64,000 bases of DNA from Bacteroidales bacterium (lineage in GTDB: Bacteria; Bacteroidota; Bacteroidia; Bacteroidales; UBA932): the NCBI GenBank assembly GCA_017428035.1, contig JAFRRR010000087.1, positions 1-64,000 of the forward strand. The letters are read 5' to 3'. Of the stretch, positions 59,300-64,000 are shown in pieces (positions within the stretch are counted from its first letter, which is position 1; each line of letters begins with the position of its first letter). The translations under genes were made by a program, and so were the position numbers. A model generated the notes under the pieces. That model was not told where the DNA came from, did no database searches, and saw nothing but the letters and a program-made list of their open reading frames with translations.

Positions 59300-61302
59300 T
59301 GAAACGCCTTGCCGTCATACTGTTTTTGCTGACGGCAGCTATTCTGCCGTCCCGCGCCCAGTACGACCCGTCGCATTTCTACTACGCCGGCCGTCAGGCG
59401 ATTTCTGACGGCAAATTCTCACTCGCGATAGAGAATTTCAACATCCTCTCCCGCATTGACACAGTGGGGCCGGAGGCATTCTTTTTCCGCGGCATAGCCA
59501 AGTACAACCTGGGCGATTTGAACGGCGCCGAGAGGGATTTTGACCTGAGTCTGAAGCGCAATCCGCTTTACACCTACGCCTACCACTACCGCGCCATCAC
59601 CCGCAGCCGCCTGGGCCGCCACGAAGAGGCGCTGGAAGACCTGCAGGAGGCTATGGACCTGCGGCCCGGCAATACCGGCCTGTACTTTAGCCGCGGCGTG
59701 ACATATTTCCTTTCGCAGCAGTTTGAAAAGGCGGTGCAGGACTTCAACAGCTTTATCCGCAAGGAACCGGACGAGAGTAGCGCCTACCTAAACCGCGGGG
59801 CATCTTACCTGTTTCTGGGCGACACCCTGAAGGCGTTTGCCGACTACAACAAGGCCATAGAGCTGAACAATCTGGACCCTGAGGGCTTTGTGCGGCGCGC
59901 CAGGCTGCTCGCCATGCAGAACAAGTATGACGATGCCATATCGGATCTGAACCAAGCTATAAAGCTGGACTCTACCAACACCTTCGCCTATTTTAATAGG
60001 GCCATTCTCAAATACGAGAAAAAAGACTGGATCAGCGCAATTGACGACCTCAACGCCGTGCTGGCAGAGGAGCCGGGCAACGCCTTGACCCTCTACAACC
60101 GTGCGCTGATCTATGCACAGGTCGGAGAGCTGGACAAGGCGGTAGACGACCTGGACCGAGTGCTGAACATCAACACAGAGAATGTGCTGGCCTATTTCAA
60201 CCGGGCCGCGGTGTTTATGCAGCAGGGCAAATTCAACCAGGCCATAAACGACTACGACAAGGCCATCGAGCTTTATCCCGACTTTGCCAAGGCCTATATA
60301 AACCGCTCCTACGCCAAGGCTATGCTGGGCAGGATGGGCGACAGCCGCAAAGACTACGAGACTGCGCAGAAGAAGGTGCGGGAATATCAGTTCAAGACCT
60401 CTACTGACGAGGGCTATGAGGCATTTGCCGACACCACCAAGCAGTTCAACTCGCTGCTGGCCCTGGACGCCGACTTTGCCAAGAAGAACTTCAACAACGA
60501 GCTGCTCCAGTACCGCGAGGTGGATGTCAAGCTGAAGCCGATGTTCCAGTTCGTACCCAAGGAGGGCCCTTCTTCAGAGAGTATCTCCACCATCAAGGGC
60601 AAGCTGCTGTACGACAAGCTGGACAATTTCCTGGCGTCGCTGCCCGTCAAGACCCAGTTCGCGGCAGAGAAATCGGCAGCCCGCGACGACGCCAAAAGGC
60701 GTCTGGAGCCGCTGGTTGATGCCATCCAGAAGGGCCGCGGATCGCAGTACATCCAGTTTGGCAAGGCTATGCTGGAGACCGCCTCCAGCCAGTTCAACAA
60801 TGCTATGGACAGCTACAGCGTGGCCATTGATATGGATGGCACAAACCCCTTCCTGTACCTGAACCGCGGCGTGCTGCAGGCCGAGATGACCGACTTTATA
60901 GCAAGTATGGAAAACAGCGTCCGCACGCTCACGATAGACAATTCGGGCAACACCAGCAAGACTGTGGTCAAGGACCGCTCCAACACAAGATACGACTACA
61001 GCGCCGCCATAGACGATATGCTTGCCTGCGCCCGCCTGGCGCCCGATTTCCCTTATGTATATTACAATCTTGGCAACCTGTACTGCCTGTCGGACGACCT
61101 TCCCGCCGCCGTGGCCAATTACACCAAGGCGCTGGACCGCTTCCCCTACATAGGCGAAGCCTACTACAACCGCGGATTGGTGCTCATCTACCTGAAAGAC
61201 AAGGAAAAGGGATGCATTGATATCAGCAAGGCTGGAGAGCTGGGCATTCTGGATGCCTACGGCGTAATAAAGAAATACTGCTCTGAAGAGTCTCAGAACT
61301 AA
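59299..61302 (+). CDS. TPR-repeat protein, secreted
   Basis: A 667-residue protein with a signal peptide (ending near ILPSRAQ) and at least ten tetratricopeptide repeats (for example YFNRAILKYEKKDWISAIDDLNAVLAEEP, LYNRALIYAQVGELDKAVDDLDRVLNI). A non-TPR segment at about 365-480 interrupts the repeats, followed by a second TPR block. TPR arrays are protein-protein scaffolds; the partner is unknown. Tight coupling to the M23 peptidase suggests a role with cell-wall enzymes, as is often seen for periplasmic TPR proteins, but this is inference. The convergent neighbour begins at the next base. Confidence 0.88.
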   Translation: MKRLAVILFLLTAAILPSRAQYDPSHFYYAGRQAISDGKFSLAIENFNILSRIDTVGPEAFFFRGIAKYNLGDLNGAERDFDLSLKRNPLYTYAYHYRAITRSRLGRHEEALEDLQEAMDLRPGNTGLYFSRGVTYFLSQQFEKAVQDFNSFIRKEPDESSAYLNRGASYLFLGDTLKAFADYNKAIELNNLDPEGFVRRARLLAMQNKYDDAISDLNQAIKLDSTNTFAYFNRAILKYEKKDWISAIDDLNAVLAEEPGNALTLYNRALIYAQVGELDKAVDDLDRVLNINTENVLAYFNRAAVFMQQGKFNQAINDYDKAIELYPDFAKAYINRSYAKAMLGRMGDSRKDYETAQKKVREYQFKTSTDEGYEAFADTTKQFNSLLALDADFAKKNFNNELLQYREVDVKLKPMFQFVPKEGPSSESISTIKGKLLYDKLDNFLASLPVKTQFAAEKSAARDDAKRRLEPLVDAIQKGRGSQYIQFGKAMLETASSQFNNAMDSYSVAIDMDGTNPFLYLNRGVLQAEMTDFIASMENSVRTLTIDNSGNTSKTVVKDRSNTRYDYSAAIDDMLACARLAPDFPYVYYNLGNLYCLSDDLPAAVANYTKALDRFPYIGEAYYNRGLVLIYLKDKEKGCIDISKAGELGILDAYGVIKKYCSEESQN

Positions 61303-62196
61303 CTACCACTCGTCTTCGTCAGACTCTATTGTGAGGTAGCGGTTGCCGCCAAGCGCCTCTATGGCATCGTCTATATCCATCTGCACGGCAGAATTGCCTT
61401 CGTTGGAATAGAGCATCTGCAGCAACTCCAGATACATCACCAGTATGGAATGGTCCTTTTTCACGGCCGCCTCCCCTATCTCAACATTCACGCCCATAGC
61501 CGCAGCCTGGTTTTTTACCATCTTGCTGATATTGTTCTCTATGAATATCTCCCCTTCGTGGAAGACATTGATATTGAAAAGAATCTTGTCGTTCTCTACA
61601 TAGACCGGCACGAAACCGCCTGTGAAACAGAGCGGATGCACCGGAAGGCCTGCCACCTGGGCCACTATGAAATAGAGCAGCGACAAGGCAAACGGGTTAC
61701 CCTTCTTGCCCCGCAGGACGTTCATAAGCAGGGATGTCTCCAGCGACATATCGAAGGGCGCCGTGGCAGAAAAGCCGTAGCGTTTGTAAAAGACGTGATT
61801 CAGGAGGGTCACGTTTTCCAGCGCGGTCTTTGCCTCGGATATTTCTTCCAGCACAGACATAGCCACCGGAAGCAAAGCCTCCAAGTATTCCTCCCTCTTC
61901 AGGGAAGGGTCTGTAAGGGCGCACAGCAGATAGCCCGACTCCAGCAGCGGGCACTCGGCACCGGAGGCGCACTGCTCTGCGATATCCTTCAGGGAAGAAA
62001 TCACCATCTTTTTGTTGTAACGCACCAGCATATTCTCCAGCAGCCGCTTGCGATCCGGGACCATTTCGGCGGCGGCTTCGGCCTGGAGCATCGCTATGGC
62101 CTGTGACCCGTTTTCTTTGAAATACCGGTCCACGGCGGCCATCACCGCCGGGTCGCTGTCGCCAAAGAGATTGACTATGTATTGGAACTCTTCCAC
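61303..62196 (-). CDS. SirB1/transglutaminase-like family protein
   Basis: A 297-residue cytoplasmic protein. The central part LLNHVFYKRYGF...RGKKGNPFALSLLYFIVAQVAGLPVHPLCFTGGFVPVYV matches the SirB1 N-terminal (transglutaminase-like) domain, though the catalytic cysteine found in true transglutaminases is not evident. Its function is unknown in this phylum. The start at 62196 is a GTG; a TAATTTTG box lies only 4 bp before it, so the real start may instead be the internal ATG at 62142, or the message is leaderless. Confidence 0.72.
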   Translation of the reverse strand: MEEFQYIVNLFGDSDPAVMAAVDRYFKENGSQAIAMLQAEAAAEMVPDRKRLLENMLVRYNKKMVISSLKDIAEQCASGAECPLLESGYLLCALTDPSLKREEYLEALLPVAMSVLEEISEAKTALENVTLLNHVFYKRYGFSATAPFDMSLETSLLMNVLRGKKGNPFALSLLYFIVAQVAGLPVHPLCFTGGFVPVYVENDKILFNINVFHEGEIFIENNISKMVKNQAAAMGVNVEIGEAAVKKDHSILVMYLELLQMLYSNEGNSAVQMDIDDAIEALGGNRYLTIESDEDEW

Positions 62197-62200
62197 AGTT

Positions 62201-62226
62201 CAAAATTAATTTTTTTAGTACATTTG
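62201..62226. promoter_or_regulatory. Divergent -7 boxes between SirB1-like gene and DUF4293 gene
   Basis: TAATTTTG (62208-62201, minus) faces the SirB1-like gene; TACATTTG (62219-62226, plus) faces the DUF4293 gene, whose ATG is 17 bp further on. Confidence 0.45.
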
Positions 62227-62243
62227 TCAAAACCCTTGCGCCT

Positions 62244-62687
62244 ATGATCCTCACCTGGCCACGAATGCAAAACGTACTGCTGGGCATCAGCGCTTTTCTG
62301 ATGCTGTCGCTGCTCTGGTCGCGTATGTGCTATACAGTAGATGAATACGGAGTGGAATACTCCATCAAATTCACAGAGCACATACAGTTTCTGATTCTCA
62401 CAGTCATCTCCATTGCCCTTTGCATAGCGGCAATCTTCTATCGGAAGCAGTATATACTGCAAATCAGGGTGTGCATAATCACTATGTTCGTGCTGCTGGG
62501 ATATCAAATCTGGCTGATAGTGGCATTTTTTCAGTTGAAGAGCGTATATACATTTACGGTGTCCACTCTGTTCCCGCTGGTGTGCATCATATTGCTGATT
62601 CTGGCCATACGATACAACTGGCGCGACGCATCGGATGTCATTGCAAGGGATTTTCACCGCAAGGTGGCAAAAAAATTAAAGAAGTAA
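62244..62687 (+). CDS. DUF4293-family membrane protein
   Basis: A 147-residue protein with four hydrophobic segments in the layout of DUF4293, a family restricted to Bacteroidota: an N-terminal RMQNVLLGISAFLMLSLL segment, FLILTVISIALCIAAIFYRK, QIRVCIITMFVLLGYQIWLIV and LFPLVCIILLILAIRYNWRD, then a basic cytoplasmic tail. No function is known. It precedes rmuC by 3 bp, the usual gene order in this phylum. Confidence 0.85.
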   Translation: MILTWPRMQNVLLGISAFLMLSLLWSRMCYTVDEYGVEYSIKFTEHIQFLILTVISIALCIAAIFYRKQYILQIRVCIITMFVLLGYQIWLIVAFFQLKSVYTFTVSTLFPLVCIILLILAIRYNWRDASDVIARDFHRKVAKKLKK

Positions 62688-62690
62688 GGT

Positions 62691-64000
62691 ATGTGCGCAT
62701 CTATTTTACTCATACTGGCAGGTAACTTTGTCCAAAAAGGAATAGACTCAGTGTTACAGCCATTAATCAAATTCATTGTCGCGGCCATTCTGATTGCCGT
62801 GGCCATAGCCGTATTGATCACCGTCTTGATTGAGCGCAGCAAGCGGCACAAGATTCAGAAGGAGGCCGATGCCTCCATCAACGACCTGGGCACCAAACTT
62901 CAACTGAGCCAGGCGGCGCTGGAAAGCACCAGGGCCAGTGCAGAGGGGCAGCTCAAGACCAAAGACGAACTGCTGGCGCAAATGACCCGCAACTACGAGA
63001 AGAACCTGGACGATTTGCGCGCCAGCCACAAAGAGGCGCTCAAGGCGCAGGCAGAGAGCCTGAAGGCGGAGCTCACAGCCCAGACTGAGAAGCTGCTCAA
63101 GCAGCGCGAAGAGGAGCTGGACAAACGTGCCCGGGAAAATTTCGAATCCATCACCAAGACGCTGGGCAAGGATATCACCGAGATGAAATCTGCCTTTGAG
63201 GCCAATAAAAAGACCCAGACCGAAACCAGCACCAGCCTCAAAAATCAGTTTGAGGCGGCCGTGAAGCAGCTGGAGCAGCAGACCCGTTCGGTGGGCGAGA
63301 AAGCCGACCACCTGGCAGAGGCTATGCGCGGCCAGAAAAAGTTCCAGGGAATCTGGGGCGAGACCCTGCTGCTGAACATCCTCACCGGAGAAGGTATGGT
63401 AGAGGGGCGCGACTTTGACAAGGAGGTCACCCTGCGCGACCGGCTGGGACTGGTAATAGAGAATGAAGACTCTTCCAAGCGGATGCGGCCCGACTTCATT
63501 CTCCACTTCCCCGACAACCAGGACGTAGCGGTGGATTCCAAAGTTTCTCTGGCAGCCTATTCGGACTACCTGGAGGCCAAGAACGACGACGAGCGGCAGG
63601 ATGCCCGCCGCCGGAATGTAGAGGCCATCCGCAACCAGTACAAGAACCTCAGCGCAAAGGACTATAACAGCTATATCTTGCCGGGACATAGAATGGTGGA
63701 CTTCGTGATTATGTTCGTCCCCAGCTACCCCGCCCTGCAGATGGCCTACGAAGACGACCCCAAGATTTGGCGCGACGCCTATTCAAAAAAGGTGCTGGTG
63801 ACCAGCGAAGAGACCATCCTCCCGTTCTTGCGTATGATAGAACTGGGCTGGCGCAATGTTGAGCAGGTAAACAACCAGCAGAAGATCATTGACGCCGCCA
63901 GCCGCATGATAGACCGGGTGGCCGACTTCACCAAGTACTACGCCACGGTGGGCAAAAAGCTTGAAGAGGCCCAGAAGGCCTACAACGACGGCAAGGCCAA
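62691..64000 (+). CDS. rmuC: DNA recombination protein RmuC (3' end cut by window)
   Basis: Translated from ATG 62691, which opens MCASILLILAG; 436 residues are visible with no stop. One membrane segment (IKFIVAAILIAVAIAVLITVLIE) is followed by a long coiled coil (about residues 50-190) and the RmuC domain with GQKKFQGIWGETLLLNILTGEGM, RMRPDFILHFPDNQDVAVDSKVSL and ILPGHRMVDFVIMFVPSYPALQ. RmuC limits inversions at short repeats and has a PD-(D/E)XK-like nuclease core, which makes it a relevant neighbour for the palindromes in this window. No stop codon is reached before the end. Confidence 0.95.
   Translation, partial: MCASILLILAGNFVQKGIDSVLQPLIKFIVAAILIAVAIAVLITVLIERSKRHKIQKEADASINDLGTKLQLSQAALESTRASAEGQLKTKDELLAQMTRNYEKNLDDLRASHKEALKAQAESLKAELTAQTEKLLKQREEELDKRARENFESITKTLGKDITEMKSAFEANKKTQTETSTSLKNQFEAAVKQLEQQTRSVGEKADHLAEAMRGQKKFQGIWGETLLLNILTGEGMVEGRDFDKEVTLRDRLGLVIENEDSSKRMRPDFILHFPDNQDVAVDSKVSLAAYSDYLEAKNDDERQDARRRNVEAIRNQYKNLSAKDYNSYILPGHRMVDFVIMFVPSYPALQMAYEDDPKIWRDAYSKKVLVTSEETILPFLRMIELGWRNVEQVNNQQKIIDAASRMIDRVADFTKYYATVGKKLEEAQKAYNDGKA

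Noticed and set aside
59299..61302. DNA-level tandem repeat in the TPR gene
   Set aside because: The repeats are diverged protein motifs, not near-identical DNA repeats.
1..64000. CRISPR array, prophage or insertion sequence
   Set aside because: No regularly spaced repeats, Cas genes, transposase, integrase or phage structural genes were found on either strand.

Overview
The window looks like a chromosomal segment of an uncultured, moderately GC-rich member of the Bacteroidales. Supporting evidence: many start regions carry the Bacteroidota -7 promoter box TAnnTTTG (several with a -33 TTG/TTTG at about 20 bp); Shine-Dalgarno sequences are generally absent; family-level hallmarks are present (DUF4293, an outer-membrane beta-barrel TonB-type receptor, a TraR/DksA protein without zinc cysteines, a PD-(D/E)XK AddB-like nuclease, a GT3-phosphorylase fusion). 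The exact genus cannot be read from sequence alone; a gut or rumen lineage is a guess.

Layout. 1-3616 (-): L-rhamnose catabolism (rhaB, rhaA, rhaT, the last cut by the window edge). 3664-13270 (-): a tight operon of PAP2 phosphatase, AddB-like and AddA-like recombination nuclease/helicase, RsmI-like methylase, folB, mtaB and a PhnP-like metallo-hydrolase. 13321-21693: outer-membrane receptor, class C serine hydrolase lipoprotein, OmpA-domain protein, Nudix hydrolase, Ntn-type amide hydrolase, ketopantoate reductase, EamA transporter. 21733-22035: palindrome cluster, terminator and tRNA-Ser. 22037-27009: lspA, dksA-like gene, ileS, cvpA. 27010-32237 (+): an apparently dedicated peptide secretion locus: structured leader, C39-peptidase ABC exporter, two small double-glycine-leader peptides, TolC-type channel and HlyD-type adaptor. 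32237-41698: tsaB followed by a glycogen/alpha-glucan cluster (debranching enzyme, GT4, GH57, GT3-phosphorylase fusion with a frameshift); the branching enzyme glgB lies nearby at 45056-47050. 41689-55681: ribF, greA, HIT protein, thioredoxin-fold lipoprotein, xseAB, engB, prs, nadE, lptB, dnaX, M16 peptidase, O-methyltransferase. 55784-64000: galM-galK, tRNA-Gly, M23/LysM peptidase, TPR protein, SirB1-like protein, DUF4293 protein and the start of rmuC.

Most is housekeeping. The two most distinctive things are (a) the 27-32 kb locus, which reads as a complete processing-and-export machine for a pair of GxxxG-containing, double-glycine-leader peptides, that is, a candidate two-peptide bacteriocin-like system in a Gram-negative host, and (b) two copies of a palindromic element at 51159-51258 and 55682-55784. 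Each copy fills the gap between convergent genes almost exactly. The copies share an identical 37-nt loop plus 6-bp inner stem, while the outer arms differ in sequence yet remain self-complementary.

No CRISPR array, rRNA, transposase, integrase or phage gene was seen.
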